From Dryobates pubescens (Eukaryota > Chordata > Aves > Piciformes > Picidae): a DNA stretch of 64,000 nt. Shown one piece after another: positions 25,201 through 35,473 of the stretch. Position numbers and translations under genes: made by a program. Within the stretch, counting starts at the first letter, position 1. The number at the start of each line of letters is the position of its first letter. The stretch is from assembly GCF_014839835.1 (NCBI RefSeq), contig NC_071615.1:620001-684000 (forward strand). The letters run 5' to 3'. A model generated the notes under the pieces. The model was not told where the DNA came from. It worked only from the letters and a program-made list of their open reading frames with translations, and did no database searches.

Positions 25201-28200
25201 TGAGCAGCCTGCTGGGGCTGGGGCTGTCCCTGCTGGCTGCAGGGGGCTGCACTGGGGAGCTCCCAAGGCCCCTTCCCACCCGAAGCAGCCTGGGATTCTG
25301 TACAGACACAGCTCGTGCTTGGAGGTCAGTATGGGTTAGTGAGGCTGTCCCCTTGGTGGCTCCCCAGGTGAACCCCCAGCTCTACAGCCCGAAGGAGAAG
25401 CAGCAGCTGGCAGACCTGGTGAGCACCATGCTGGCCTACAACCTCACCTACCAGCAGGAGCGGCTGCCCGAGGGCCAGTACAGCTACAGGCTGGACCCGT
25501 GAGTCACTGAGCCCTGCAGGGGCCTGAGAGCAGCTGCAGCCTGCCAGGGCCCTGCCAGGGCCCTGCCAGGGCTCTGCCACCCCTGGCCCTCAGCACCACA
25601 GCTCCACAGCTCTGAAACCCTCCAGGGAAGGAGGCTGCACCACTGCCCTGGGCAGCCTGGGCCAGGCCTGGACAGCCCTGCTGGGGAAGGGATTGTTCCC
25701 AAGCCCAAGGCTGAGAAGAAGGTTTAGGAGTCAGAAATAAGAGCAGAGGGCTCAAGGAGCCTGAGCCCAGAAGCATGGTGGGATGGAGCTGCTTCCTTGC
25801 AGCTGGAGCTCAGAGCTTTGTCCAGTGGTGGCAGCAGGGCTGGCAGGGGCTGCCCAAGCTGGGCTGGCTGCAGGGACCTGGCTGCTCTGGGGGCAGCTCT
25901 GCAGGGGTTGTCTGCTTGCCTGCCTCATCCTTGCAAAGGAGGAGCCCAGCAGCTGCAGGGGGCCTGGGTTTGCTTTAATGGGATTAAAGGGGAGGAAGCA
26001 GCTGCCTTGGGCTCTCTGCAGAGCTGGCAGAGGGCAGAGCAGGTCTGCTGGGGCCTGGTGGCACAGGGCAGAGCAGGTCTGCTGGGGCCTGGTGGCACAG
26101 GGCAGAGCAGCTCTGCTGGGGCCTGGTGGCACAGGGCAGAGCAGCTCTGCTGGGGCCTGGTGGCAGAGGGCAGAGCAGCTCTGCTGGGGCCTGGTGGCAC
26201 AGGGCAGAGCAGCTCTGCTGGGGCCTGGTGGCACAGGGCAGAGCAGCTCTGCTGGGGCCTGGTGGCACAGGGCAGAGCAGCTCTGCTGGGGCCTGGTGGC
26301 ACAGGGCAGAGCAGCTCTGCTGGGGCCTGGTGGCACAGGGCAGAGCAGCTCTGCTGGGGCCTGGTGGCACAGGGCAGAGCAGCTCTGCTGGGGCCTGGTG
26401 GCACAGGGCAGAGCAGCTCTGCTGGGCCTGTGGCACACAGGAGGTTGCTGTCACTGCTGCCCATCCTTGCTTTAGCAGCTGCCTGTTGCTGAGCTGGAGC
26501 CTCACTGTGCTTCGAGCAGAGGGGCTGGGAGTGCTCCTCAGGCTTCAGTGAGGCACTGCAGACCCCAGCACAGCCCAGAGCAATGCTAATGTCTTCCTGT
26601 GCAAAGTTAATTAGAGGAATTAGCCTCTGTTAACTCAAGCAGTTGCATCCAGTTTCCCACAGGAGCTTTATTCCTGGGCTTGGGGAGCACCTCTGGGGAG
26701 CCACCAGCCCCTGCCCTCCCCAGGCTGGGCTGTGCCTCCAGTGTGGCCATGGGGAAAGCAGGGGAGCTAGGGGGGCAGGTGGCACAGCAGGGACTCTGTG
26801 TGCATGAAGCAGGGCCAGGGAGGTTCTTCCCTCTCTGCTCTGCCCCAGGGAGGCTGCAGCTGCAGTGCTGTGCCCAGCTCTGGGCTCCCCTGTGGAAGGC
26901 CAGGGAAGAGCTGGAGAGAGGCCAGGGGAGGAGAGGCTGCTGAGGGGCCTGGAGCAGCTCTGTGAGCAGCAGAGGCTGAGAGCCCTGGGGCTGAGAGCCT
27001 GCAGCAGAGCAGCCCCAGAGGGCAGCTGAGCAATGCTCAGCAAGAGATAAAGGCTGGGGGGCAAGAGGCAGGGGCCAGGCTCTGCTCAGTGGTGCCCAGG
27101 GACAGCACAAGGGGCAGGGGGCACAAACTGGAACCCAGGAGGTTCCATCTGAGCAGGAGGAGAAACTTCTTTGTTGTGAGGCTGCTGGAGGCCTGGAGCA
27201 GGCTGCCCAGAGAGGCTGTGGAGTCTCCTCTGGAGAGCTTCCAACCCCCCCTGGGCACTGTGCCCCTGGGCAAGCTGCTGTGGGTGCCCTGCTGGAGCAG
27301 GGCTTGGACTGGGTGACCCCAGAGGTCCCTTCCAGCCCCCCCATGCTGGGACTCTGCTGCTTTGCTTCCCTTGGGTTCTTTTGGTGAGTTCTGAGCCTGT
27401 TTCCTGGCCATGCACAGCCAGGATGGGCACCACAGCAGTGCAGCAGCCCAGGGGCACCTCTGGGCCACATCCCAGCATCTCCTGGGCAATCCAAGCTGCT
27501 GGCTGCAGGACCTGTGAGTTCTCTTCAGAACTGCTCAAACCAGAGCCCTGGCAGCTGATCCCTGGGGTGCTGTGCCCTCTGCCCTTGCTGCCCTGCTCTT
27601 GGGAGGGTGATGTGGAGTGGGAGTGAAGAGTGAGCCCTCAGCAGGGCAGGGGCCTGGCCCAGCTGCCCCTGGGGCTGTGCCTGGCCAAAGCCAGCTGCAG
27701 AGCTGCTGCACCAAGCCTGTTAAGAGCAGAGCTGCTCTGGGTAACCCAGATCCCAGCTCCTGGCCATGCCTCAATGCCTCAGCTGCCCCTGGGCAGCCCG
27801 GGCTTGGGGGCAGGCTGCTGGTGCCACTCCTGCCCGAGCTGTGCTCTGCCTGTGGCCTGCTGAGGGCCTTCTGCTCAGCCTGCAGTTGCCTCTCCCTGCA
27901 TGACAGCCAAGATTACAGAGCCTGTGAGCCCCTGGGTGCCCATCCAGCTGGGGGGCCCTGCAGCAGCCCTGGGTGCTGGGGGAGGGCAGTGCTGGGGAGG
28001 CTGAGGCAGCACCACAGGATCACAGGAGGGGTTGGGCTGGAAGGGACCTTGAAGATCAACTCTTGTCCCTGCCCAGGGCAGGGGGGGTGGCACCTCCCAC
28101 CCCCCAGGCTGCTCAAAGCCTCATGCAGCCTGCAGGGATGAGGCACCCGCAGCCCCCCGGGCAGCCTGTCCAGGGCCCCCCCCAGCCTCACCGTGAGCAG

Positions 28201-31200
28201 GAGGGGGGCAGCAGGGCCGGTGGGAAGGGGCTGGGAGCCTCTCCCTGCCCGCCCCGGGCTGCTCTTTGCTCCCTGCCGCTTTGGACGAGCTGCTGATGGG
28301 TTTCCCCTGCCCCCCGGGGCGGCGCAGGAACGTGGAGGACATCTGCCGCTTCCCCGGGCTGCCGGCCCGCAGGCAGCTGAGCTACCAGGCCAGGCAGCTG
28401 ATTGCCAGGGAGGTGGAGCTGGAGAGGATGAGGAGGACGGAGGCTCTGCTGCAGGCACCCAGCCTGCCCCAGGTGGGGAGGTGCTGCCAGCCTGCTCTGG
28501 GCTCGGGGAGGAAGCCCTGGGGGCGGGGGGGGGATGTGGCCTCTCCAAAGCACCATTAATGCAAATGGATAGCCAGGATTAACCTCCCCCCCAACCCCCC
28601 CAGCCATCTGCCTGCACAGCTGCAGCACAGCTGGGACGTGCCCAGAGGGCTCAGCTGCCTCCGGGAGGCCTGGGCAGGGCTGCCCTGGGCAAGGCTGCCC
28701 CTGGGGGAGGGCTGCCCCTGGGCAAGGCTGCCCCTGGGGGAGGGCTGCCCCTGGGGGAGGGCTGCAGAGCCTTCAGCTGCAGGGGGGGAGGTGGAGCTGC
28801 AGCTCAGCAGGCTGTGCCCAGCAGGGAGCTGGTGCTGCTCTCTCCTGCCTGCACCTCCTGCCCTTCCTGCTTCACTTCAGTCCTCCCAGAGGCCCCAAAG
28901 GCCCTGGGAGCAGCAGAGCTACTCTGCCCCCACCACAGCCACAGCATACCAGGTTGGAAGGGACCCCAAGGAGCATCTGCTCCAACCTCTGCAGGTAGCA
29001 GGAGCTGGCAGGAGCTGGCCCTGCTTGCAGGAGGCAGGGGAAGGTGGAAACGGCCAAGAGCCAGCTCAGGTGTAGCTGCTGCCTGCCCTGGTGCTGCTGA
29101 GAGTCTCCTGCAGCAGCAGAGCTCTCTGGGGGGGTGCAGAAACATCTCTGAGGGCTCCTTGTTTGCCTGGTGCCAGCCCTGCCAGGGCAAGGGGCAGCAG
29201 ACTCAAGGGCTGAGGTGCTGCTGGGGGGCAGGAGAGGGGACGGAACCCTTGCCAGGAGCTGTGTGCTGAGGGCACATTGCCATCACCTGGGGGGATGCCC
29301 AAACCTTGAGCTCCTGAGGGGACCCCCACTCAGGTCTCTGCTCCCCACAGGAGCCTGGGAACGGTCTCAGGGAGCCAGGGGACGTGAGGGCAGCTGAGCC
29401 CCCGAGCCACCAGCAGCGCCTGGAGCACATCATCCGCGGAGCCGCGGTGGAGGAGCAGGTGAGGAGCTGCAGCTCAAACACCCTGCAGGGGGCTGGCCTG
29501 GGAGGGACCTTGGGGAGCATCCAGTGCCAGCCCCTGCATGGGCAGGGACCCCTCCCACCAGCACAGGCTGCTCGAGGCCTCATCCAGCCTGGCCCTGAAC
29601 ACCCTGGGGCAGGAGGCAGCCTCAGCCTCCCTGGGCAGCCTGTGCCAGGCTCTCCCCAGCCCCACTGCAGAGTTTCTTCCTGCCCTCCTCTCTCCCAGCT
29701 CCAAGCCATTGGCTCTTGTCCTGGCACAGCCCTTCTCCAGAGCCCCTCCCCAGCTCTCCTGTAGCCCCTTCAGGTCCTGGAAGGCTGCTTTCAGGTCTCC
29801 CTGGAGCCTTCTCCTCCAGGCTGGACAGCCCCAACCCTCCCAGCCTGCCCCCACAGCAGAGGTGCTGCAGTGCCCCCTGCCCATGGCTGCAGTGCCCCCT
29901 GCCCATGGCTGCAGTGCCCCCTGCCCATGGCTGCGGTGCCCCCTGCCCATGGCTGCAGTGCCCCCTGCCCATGGCTGCAGTGCCCCCTGCCCATGGCTGC
30001 AGTGCCCCTGCCCATGGCTGCAGTGCCCCTGCCCATGGCTGCAGTGCCCCCTGCCCATGGCTGCAGTGCCCCCTGCCCATGGCTGCAGTGCCCCCTGCCC
30101 ATGGCTGCAGTGCCTCCTGCCCATGGCATGGCTGCAGTGCCCCCTGCCCATGGCTGCGGTGCCCCCTGCCCATGGCTGCAGTGCCCCCTGCCCATGGCTG
30201 CAGTGCCCCCTGCTCATGGCTGCAGTGCCCCCTGCCCATGGCTGCAGTGCCCCCTGCCCATGGCTGCAGTGCCCCCTGCTCATGGCTGCAGTGCCCCCTG
30301 CTCATGGCTGCAGTGCCTCCTGCCCATGGCTGCAGTGCCCCCTGCCCATGGCATGGCTGCAGTGCCCCCTGCCCATGGCTGCAGTGCCCCCTGCTCATGG
30401 CTGCAGTGCCTCCTGCCCATGGCTGCAGTGCCCCCTGCTCATGGCTGCAGTGCCCCCTGCCCATGGCTGCAGTGCCCCCTGCTCATGGCTGCAGTGCCCC
30501 CTGCCCATGGCTGCAGTGCCCCCTGCCCATGGCTGCAGTGCCCCCTGCTCATGGCTGCAGTGCCCCCTGCCCATGGCTGCAGTGCCTCCTGCCCATGGCT
30601 GCAGTGCCCCCTGCCCATGGCATGGCTGCAGTGCCCCCTGCCCATGGCTGCAGTGCCCCCTGCCCATGGCATGGCTGCAGTGCCCCCTGCCCATGGCTGC
30701 AGTGCCTCCTGCCCATGGCTGCAGTGCCCCCTGCCCATGGCTGCAGTGCCCCCTGCTCATGGCATGGCTGCAGTGCCCCCTGCCCATGGCTGCAGTGCCC
30801 CCTGCTCATGGCTGCAGTGCCCCCTGCCCATGGCTGCAGTGCCCCCTGCTCATGGCTGCAGTGCCCCCTGCCCATGGCTGCAGTGCCCCCTGCCCATGGC
30901 TGCAGTGCCCCCTGCTCATGGCTGCAGTGCCCCCTGCCCATGGCTGCAGTGCCCCCTGCTCATGGCTGCAGTGCCCCCTGCCCATGGCTGCAGTGCCCCT
31001 GCCCATGGCTGCAGTGCCCCCTGCCCATGGCTGCAGTGCCCCCTGCCCATGGCTGCAGTGCCCCCTGCTCATGGCTGCAGTGCCTCCTGCCCATGGCTGC
31101 AGTGCCCCCTGCCCATGGCTGCGGTGCCCCTGCCCATGGCTGCAGTGCCCCCTGCCCATGGCTGCAGTGCCCCCTGCCCATGGCTGCAGTGCCCCCTGCC

Positions 31201-32842
31201 CATGGCTGCGTTGCCCCCTGCCCATGGCTGCGGTGCCCCCTGCTCATGGCTGCAGTGCCCCTGCCCATGGCTGCGGTGCCCCCTGCCCATGGCTGCAGTG
31301 CCCCTGCCCATGGCTGCAGTGCCCCCTGCCCATGGCTGCAGTGCCCCCTGCCCATGGCTGCAGTGCCCCCTGCTCATGGCTGCAGTGCCTCCTGCCCATG
31401 GCTGCAGTGCCCCCTGCCCATGGCTGCAGTGCCCCCTGCCCATGGCTGCAGTGCCTCCTGCCCATGGCTGCAGTGCCCCTGCCCATGGCTGCAGTGCCCC
31501 CTGCCCATGGCTGCAGTGCCCCCAGGCTGCTCCTGTGCTGTTTTGGGGGGGTAGTTCACTTTCAGCAGAGCTTCCCCAGGTGTCCTGGAGGTGCAGCTGT
31601 GGGTCACAGGGGCATGGCTCAGGGCTGGCTGTCAGCCACAGCTCTCAGGGGGTGAGGAGGAGAGCTGTGGCTGTTGGGGCTGAAGCAGCTGGATGTTGAG
31701 CCTGTGGCAGCTGCAGGGCAGGGGGCTCTGTCCCTGGGGTTTGGGGGGCTGCAGGGGAGCAATCCAACTTCTGCTGGTGCAGCAGGTGAGCTGGGTTGGT
31801 CCCATCCCAAAGGGGGCAGGAGGTGGTCCCCTGCCACCACCCCTTCCCATGGGCTCAGCCTCCAGACCTGACCCTCCTCAGCCCCTCACCTCAGCACAGT
31901 GAGCTGCAGGGCTGGGTCCCCCCCCTGCTTCTGAGTGCAGTTTGCATTTTCCTGAGCCCCTTGGCCCCTCCTGCAGGATTTGCCTCCAGTTCCTGCCCAG
32001 TGCCTTCCTCCTGCCCCAGGTGCTCCGAGGGGGAGGGGGCTGCTGGCAGCAGCAGCATCACCCCACCCCCAGGGCTCTGAATGCCTGGGGGCTGCCAGGC
32101 TGGGCAGAGCTGGCTGCTCTCCCTGGGGCCTGGCCTGGCCCTGGGCTGCCAGGCTGGAGCTGGCTTTGCTCTTGGTTGCCTCCAAACGTGACCACAGTCA
32201 CCTTCTGCTTTGCACAGCCTGAGACAGACTTCTTTGGGAGGCCTCTCCAGCAGCAGGTGTCCACCACTCTGGGTAGGTGCCAGAGGGACAGGCTGGCTGC
32301 AGCCCTGGGTGGGTGCCAGAGGGACAGGGTGGGTGTGAGTGGTACCAGGGAGGTGCCAGAGGGACAGGGTGGCTCCAGCCCTGGGTGGGTGCCAGAGGGA
32401 CAGGGTGACCACAGATGCTACCAGGGGGTCCCTGCATTTTCAGTGCTCAGCCCCCACCCCGGGGCTCTGTCCCTAAGCTCTGCACCCCGGGGCATGAGGG
32501 GGAGATGGAGCAAAGTGCCCCTGGCACAGCAGGGCAGGAGGTGCCCCTGGGCAGGTTGGTTGGGGCTGGCAGCCCCCCCCGAGCCGGGGAGCAGTCTGGG
32601 GGTACCTCAGGGGGTTGCAAGGGGCATCAGCTCTGCCCCTGCGAGCCCCCAGCCTGTCGAGGTTAACAGTTGTGGAAGTTTTGGCCCCGGCTCTCCCCCC
32701 CGCAGCGCCTCAGGCCCCCGGGGGGCAGTCGGTTGAGATGCAGATGGGGAAGGCGGTGGGGAGGAGCCAGGTCTGGTTCCGCTTCAACGAGGGAGTCTCC
32801 AACGCCGTCCGGAGGAGCATCTACATCAGGGACCTGCTCTAG
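16273..32842 (+). CDS. CHTF18: Chromosome transmission fidelity protein 18 homolog, Ctf18-RFC clamp loader large subunit
   Basis: Nuclear AAA+ ATPase that with RFC2-5, CTF8 and DCC1 loads PCNA and supports sister-chromatid cohesion. Exons: 16273-16354, 16503-16682, 16794-16883 (end uncertain), 16913-16950 (tentative), 17110-17244, 17354-17443, 17578-17630, 17824-17962, 18745-18948, 19655-19752, 19995-20118, 20252-20382, 21222-21315, 21392-21490, 22290-22420, 22712-22874, 23008-23232, 24367-24516, 25368-25498, 28328-28472, 29351-29458, 32218-32272, 32706-32842. All join in phase to about 933 residues (human 975). Walker A is GPPGLGKTT (about residue 343), Walker B LIIDEID (about 401), and a sensor-like IICICND follows. 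The conserved tail [13 protein letters not shown] to YIRDLL, the CTF8/DCC1-binding end in other species, is intact. The exon ending at 23232 uses a GC donor. Several introns are filled by minisatellites and CR1. Confidence 0.97.
16885..17042 (+). repeat. Local tandem duplication in CHTF18
   Basis: A segment of about 80 bp (CTGCTTCTCAGGCT, then GCACCTTCAACCTCACTTCT) occurs twice, at about 16900-16960 and 16985-17045. The first copy forms an acceptor-donor pair (16913-16950) that fits the phases of both neighbouring exons; the second lacks the donor. Confidence 0.7.
18265..18660 (-). mobile_element. CR1 LINE fragment
   Basis: Intact 3' end CACAGAATGGTTTGGGTTGC; in the CHTF18 intron between 17962 and 18745. 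Confidence 0.9.
19819..19945. repeat. GCTGGGGGTGCTGCCA tandem repeat
   Basis: About seven imperfect 17-22 bp copies in the CHTF18 intron between 19752 and 19995. Confidence 0.8.
20685..21080 (+). mobile_element. CR1 LINE fragment
   Basis: Plus-orientation copy with GAAGGCTCCAGGAGACCTTC; CHTF18 intron before exon 21222. Confidence 0.8.
21085..21210. repeat. GAGCTCAGAGCCCCTGG repeat, 19 bp
   Basis: About six copies directly upstream of the CHTF18 exon at 21222, within 12 bp of its acceptor. Confidence 0.8.
21535..22050 (+). mobile_element. CR1 LINE fragment
   Basis: Ends GATCTCTGGAGGTCCCTTCC; CHTF18 intron before exon 22290, followed by a short opposite-strand CR1 end at 22062-22165. Confidence 0.88.
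23262..24345. repeat. G-rich minisatellite in CHTF18 intron
   Basis: About fifty units of two kinds, GAGCTCTGTCGGGGCCGGGG and GAGCCCTGCCTGCGCCGGGG, with GAGCAG spacers, occupying nearly all of the intron between 23232 and 24367. Runs of five to eight G on the plus strand recur every 20-26 bp. This is the intron with the GC donor. Confidence 0.95.
24635..25300. mobile_element. Two CR1 fragments in opposite orientation
   Basis: 24635-24935 is minus (GTCGGAGGGACCTCAGAGCT) and 25060-25300 is plus (CAAGGAAGAACTTTCCTACA), both in the CHTF18 intron before exon 25368. Confidence 0.8.
25575..25720 (-). mobile_element. Short CR1 fragment
   Basis: CCCTCAGCACCACAGCTCCA resembles the 18350 copy; CHTF18 intron. 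Confidence 0.65.
26025..26425. repeat. 34-bp minisatellite
   Basis: About twelve nearly identical 34-bp copies of GGGCAGAGCAGCTCTGCTGG followed by GGCCTGGTGGCACA in the CHTF18 intron between 25498 and 28328. Each unit contains the palindrome AGAGCAGCTCTGCT. Confidence 0.95.
26835..27345 (+). mobile_element. CR1 LINE fragment, about 510 bp
   Basis: Well preserved and close to the 61150 copy (GCTGAGCAATGCTCAGCAAG); CHTF18 intron. Confidence 0.9.
28010..28200 (-). mobile_element. CR1 3' fragment
   Basis: GGGTTGGGCTGGAAGGGACC onward, about 130 bp above the acceptor of CHTF18 exon 28328. Confidence 0.8.
28676..28768. repeat. GGCTGCCCCTGGGGGAG repeat
   Basis: Five imperfect 17-bp copies in the CHTF18 intron after the exon 28328-28472. 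Confidence 0.75.
28948..29040 (-). mobile_element. Short CR1-like fragment
   Basis: CAGGTTGGAAGGGACCCCAA and about 70 bp more; CHTF18 intron. Confidence 0.55.
29490..29868 (-). mobile_element. CR1 LINE fragment
   Basis: CAGGGACCCCTCCCACCAGC and later GGAGCCTTCTCCTCCAGGCT; its inner edge runs straight into the 22-bp minisatellite. Confidence 0.85.
29868..31530. repeat. 22-bp minisatellite, 1.66 kb
   Basis: About seventy-five copies of TGCAGTGCCCCCTGCCCATGG plus C, with 21-bp (one C fewer) and 27-bp (CATGG doubled) variants and frequent CCCATGG/CTCATGG switching, in the CHTF18 intron between 29458 and 32218. No stop occurs in most frames, so very long spurious open frames run through it on both strands. 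Confidence 0.97.
32272..32410. repeat. GGTGCCAGAGGGACAGG tandem repeat
   Basis: Four imperfect 35-bp copies starting at the donor of CHTF18 exon 32218-32272; the first copy contains the donor itself. Confidence 0.75.
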
Positions 32843-33026
32843 CAGGGCAGGAGGGAGCCCAGCTGCCTGCCTGGGGCGAGCCGAAGCTGCCTTCTGCCTT
32901 TCTGCCCCCGGGAGGGAGCAGGAGCCGGAGCCAGAGCCGGAGCCAGAGCCAGAGCCGGAGCAGGAGCCTGGGCTGGGGGCGGGGTTGGGGGTTTTGTGCC
33001 CACTCACTCCTTTGGTTAGAAACCCA

Positions 33027-33032
33027 AATAAA
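33027..33032 (+). terminator. CHTF18: CHTF18 polyadenylation signal
   Basis: AATAAA 185 bp after the CHTF18 stop codon, the first canonical signal in this direction, followed by a C/T-rich stretch. Confidence 0.8.
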
Positions 33033-33039
33033 CTCTCTC

Positions 33040-33135
33040 TCAAACCAGCATCAAACCAGCATCAAACCAACCCTAAACCAGCATCAAACCAGCCCCAAAC
33101 CAACATCAACCCAGCCCCAACCCAGCCCCCGAGCA
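33040..33135. repeat. AAACCAGCATC / CCCCAACCCAG short repeat
   Basis: 11-bp units just after the CHTF18 polyadenylation signal, in the narrow gap to the candidate GNG13 signal. Confidence 0.7.
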
Positions 33136-33163
33136 GCCCCCGAGCAAGGCCAAGTGCTGCTCC

Positions 33164-33169
33164 TTTATT
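33164..33169 (-). terminator. GNG13: Candidate GNG13 polyadenylation signal
   Basis: AATAAA on the minus strand, about 940 bp after the GNG13 stop. If used, the 3' UTR contains the whole 33460-34020 G-rich minisatellite. Confidence 0.5.
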
Positions 33170-33461
33170 TCAGGTAAAAGCTGCAGGTGCTGTGCTGCAG
33201 CGGGGGGGCTGCAGAGTGCTCTCCCCCCTGGTACAAAAGGATCTCAAGGTGCTGAAAATCTTCCCTTAGAAAAGCCTGGGGATTGCTTCTGTTGCTGTTG
33301 CCCTTCCCAAGCTCAGGCTCAGCCTCGCTCCCTGGGGCAGAGGCTGCAGCGGGAAACTGCAGCTCGGCCCCGGGGGAGGCTTTGCTGTTCCTAACCCCCA
33401 GCCCCTCCGGGGGGGTCCCCAGGGCCCCTCCCGGTGAAACAGCAACACTTCCACTGCAAGC

Positions 33462-34018
33462 GGCGGCTGGGGGCGGCAGGGGCGGGGGGCGGCAGGGGCT
33501 CGGGGCGGGCCCGGGCTGGGGGCGGAAGGGGCTGGGGGCGGCAGGGGCTGGGGGCGGCAGGGGGCTGGGGGCGGCAGGGGCTGGGGGCGGAAGGGGCTCG
33601 GGGTGGCAGGGGCTGGGGGCGGCAGGGGGCTCGGGGCGGCAGGGGCTGGGGGCGGAAGGGGCTGGGGGCGGGCAGGGGCTCGGGGCGGCAGGGGCTGGGG
33701 GCGGCAGGGGGCTGGGGGCGGCAGGGGCTGGGGGCGGCAGGGGCTGGGGGCGGAAGGGGCTCGGGGCGGGCAGGGGCTCGGGGCGGGCAGGGGCTGGGGG
33801 CGGGCAGGGGCTGGGGGCGGAAGGGGCTGGGGGCGGCAGGGGGCTGGGGGCGGCAGGGGCTGGGGACGGGCAGGGGCTCGGGGCGGCAGGGGCAGGGGCT
33901 CCGGGCGGCAGGGGGCTGGGGGCGGCAGGGGGCTCGGGGCGGCAGGGGCTCGGGGCGGCAGGGGCTGGGGACGGCAGGGGCTGGGGGCGGGCAGGGGCTG
34001 GGGGCGGCAGGGGCTGGG
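33462..34018. repeat. GGGGGCGGCAGGGGCTGG minisatellite
   Basis: About 33 G-rich copies of 16-18 bp (CT, CTC and AA/GC variants) starting about 90 bp below the GNG13 stop codon. Plus strand has four or more G-runs per 30 bp throughout. Confidence 0.95.
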
Positions 34019-34105
34019 TTCAGCTGCTCCGTGGGAAGCCAACTACTACAAAGGAGCGTTCAGCCCGGGGGCGCAGGCGGCGGTGCTGAGCGGGGTGCTG
34101 AGCCC

Positions 34106-35473
34106 TCACAGGATGCTGCATTTGCCTTTCTCCACCCAGGGATTGTTCTTCATCAGCTCTGGGTTCAAGAAGGGATCTTCTGGGATGCCGTCCTCGATCC
34201 ACTTGACGAACCTGGGGGGGAGGGGTGGGCACAGCCCCAGCCCCGCGGGGGTGCAGGAAGCACTTTGTAGAGTCAGAGTTGTTCGGGTGGGGAAAGAGCT
34301 CCAGGACCACCCAGCCCAGCCCCAGCCCAGCACCACCCTGGCCACAGCCCCTGGCCGCGGGTTCCATGGCCACAGGGCTCTGGGACACCTCCAGGCATGG
34401 GGACTCCACCACCTCCCTGGGCAGCCTCTGCCAGCCCCTGACCACTCTGGCAGCAAAGGAATTGTTCCTCATGCCCAACCTGGCCCTCCCCTGGCACAGT
34501 TTGAGGCCAGTTCCCCTCACAACTACTGGGGAGCAGAGCCCAACCCCCCCCGGCTCCAGCCTCCCCCCAGGGAGCTGCAGAGAGCAAGGAGGTCTCCCTC
34601 AGCCTGGACACCCCCAGCTCCCTCAGCTGCTCCTCCCCAGCAGGGTGGGAGCTGGGTGGGAGCTGGGTAGGGGCAGGGTGGGAGCTGGGTGGGAGCTGGG
34701 TAGGGGCAGGGTGGGAGCAGGGTAGGGGCAGGGTGGGAGCTGGGTGGGAGCTGGGTAGGAGCAGGGTAGGGGCAGGGTGGGAGCTGGGTGGGAGCTGGGT
34801 GGGAGCAGGGTAGGGGCAGGGTGGGAGCTGGGTGGGAGCTGGGTAGGGGCAGGGTGGGAGCAGGGTAGGGGCAGGGTGGGAGCTGGGTGGGAGCTGGGTG
34901 GGAGCAGGGTAGGGGCAGGGTGGGAGCTGGGTGGGAGCTGGGTGGGAGCAGGGTAGGGGCAGGGTGGGAGCTGGGTGGGAGCTGGGTAGGGGCAGGGTGG
35001 GAGCTGGGTGGGAGCAGGGTGGGAGCTGGGTGGGAGCAGGGTGGGAGCTGGGTAGGGGCAGGGTGGGAGCTGGGTAGGGGCAGGGTGGGGGCAGGGTAGG
35101 GGCAGGGTGGGAGCTGGGTGGGAGCAGGGTGGGAGCTGGGTGGGAGCAGGGTAGGGGCAGGGTGGGAGCTGGGTAGGGGCAGGGTGGGAGCTGGGTGGGA
35201 GCAGGGTGGGGGCAGGGTGGGAGCTGGGTAGGGGCAGGGTGGGAGCTGGGTGGGAGCAGGGTGGGAGCAGGGTAGGGGCAGGGTGGGAGCTGGGTGGGAG
35301 CTGGGTGGGAGCAGGGTGGGAGCTGGGTGGGAGCTGGGTAGGGGCAGGGTGGGAGCTGGGTGGGCAGCCACTCACTCAGGGATTGTCTTGGAGGACATCT
35401 CCCTCTTGTAGGCCAGTTGGTACTTCAGGCTCTCCACCTCCTTCTTCCACTGGGGCAGGTCCCACTCGTCCAT
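34106..35473 (-). CDS. GNG13: Guanine nucleotide-binding protein subunit gamma-13
   Basis: Small G-gamma subunit that pairs with G-beta in taste, olfactory and retinal ON-bipolar signalling at the membrane. Two coding exons, 35376-35473 and 34106-34211, join in phase to give 67 residues, the same length as human GNG13. The start MDEWDLPQWKKEVESLKYQL and the end NNPWVEKGKCSIL match the family; CSIL is a CAAX box predicted to be geranylgeranylated. An acceptor at 35498 shows that the ATG exon carries 25 nt of 5' UTR and that a further noncoding exon lies upstream, probably with the strong donor at 36410-36415. The single coding intron holds nothing but a CR1 fragment and an 11-bp minisatellite reaching to the donor. 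It is tail-to-tail with CHTF18. Confidence 0.97.
34268..34642 (-). mobile_element. CR1 LINE fragment in the GNG13 intron
   Basis: Begins near TCAGAGTTGTTCGGGTGGGG and ends at CTCAGCTGCTCCTCCCCAGC, where the 11-bp array starts. Confidence 0.87.
34646..35366. repeat. GNG13: 11-bp minisatellite in the GNG13 intron
   Basis: About 65 units of three 11-bp kinds, GGGTGGGAGCT, GGGTGGGAGCA and GGGTAGGGGCA, ending a few bases before the splice donor of exon 35376-35473. The rest of the intron is CR1. Confidence 0.96.

Noticed and set aside
26630-27494. Minus-strand 295-codon frame
   Set aside because: Antisense reading of a CR1 copy; the same peptide pieces ([17 protein letters not shown]) recur at 3200, 4050, 38950 and 61300, as expected for a repeat.
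29538-31699. Open frames of 600-700 codons on both strands
   Set aside because: Product of a stop-free 22-bp repeat; sits in a CHTF18 intron with no splice or homology support.
33266-35375. Pro-rich minus and Gly-rich plus frames
   Set aside because: Translations of two G-rich minisatellites flanking GNG13 exons.
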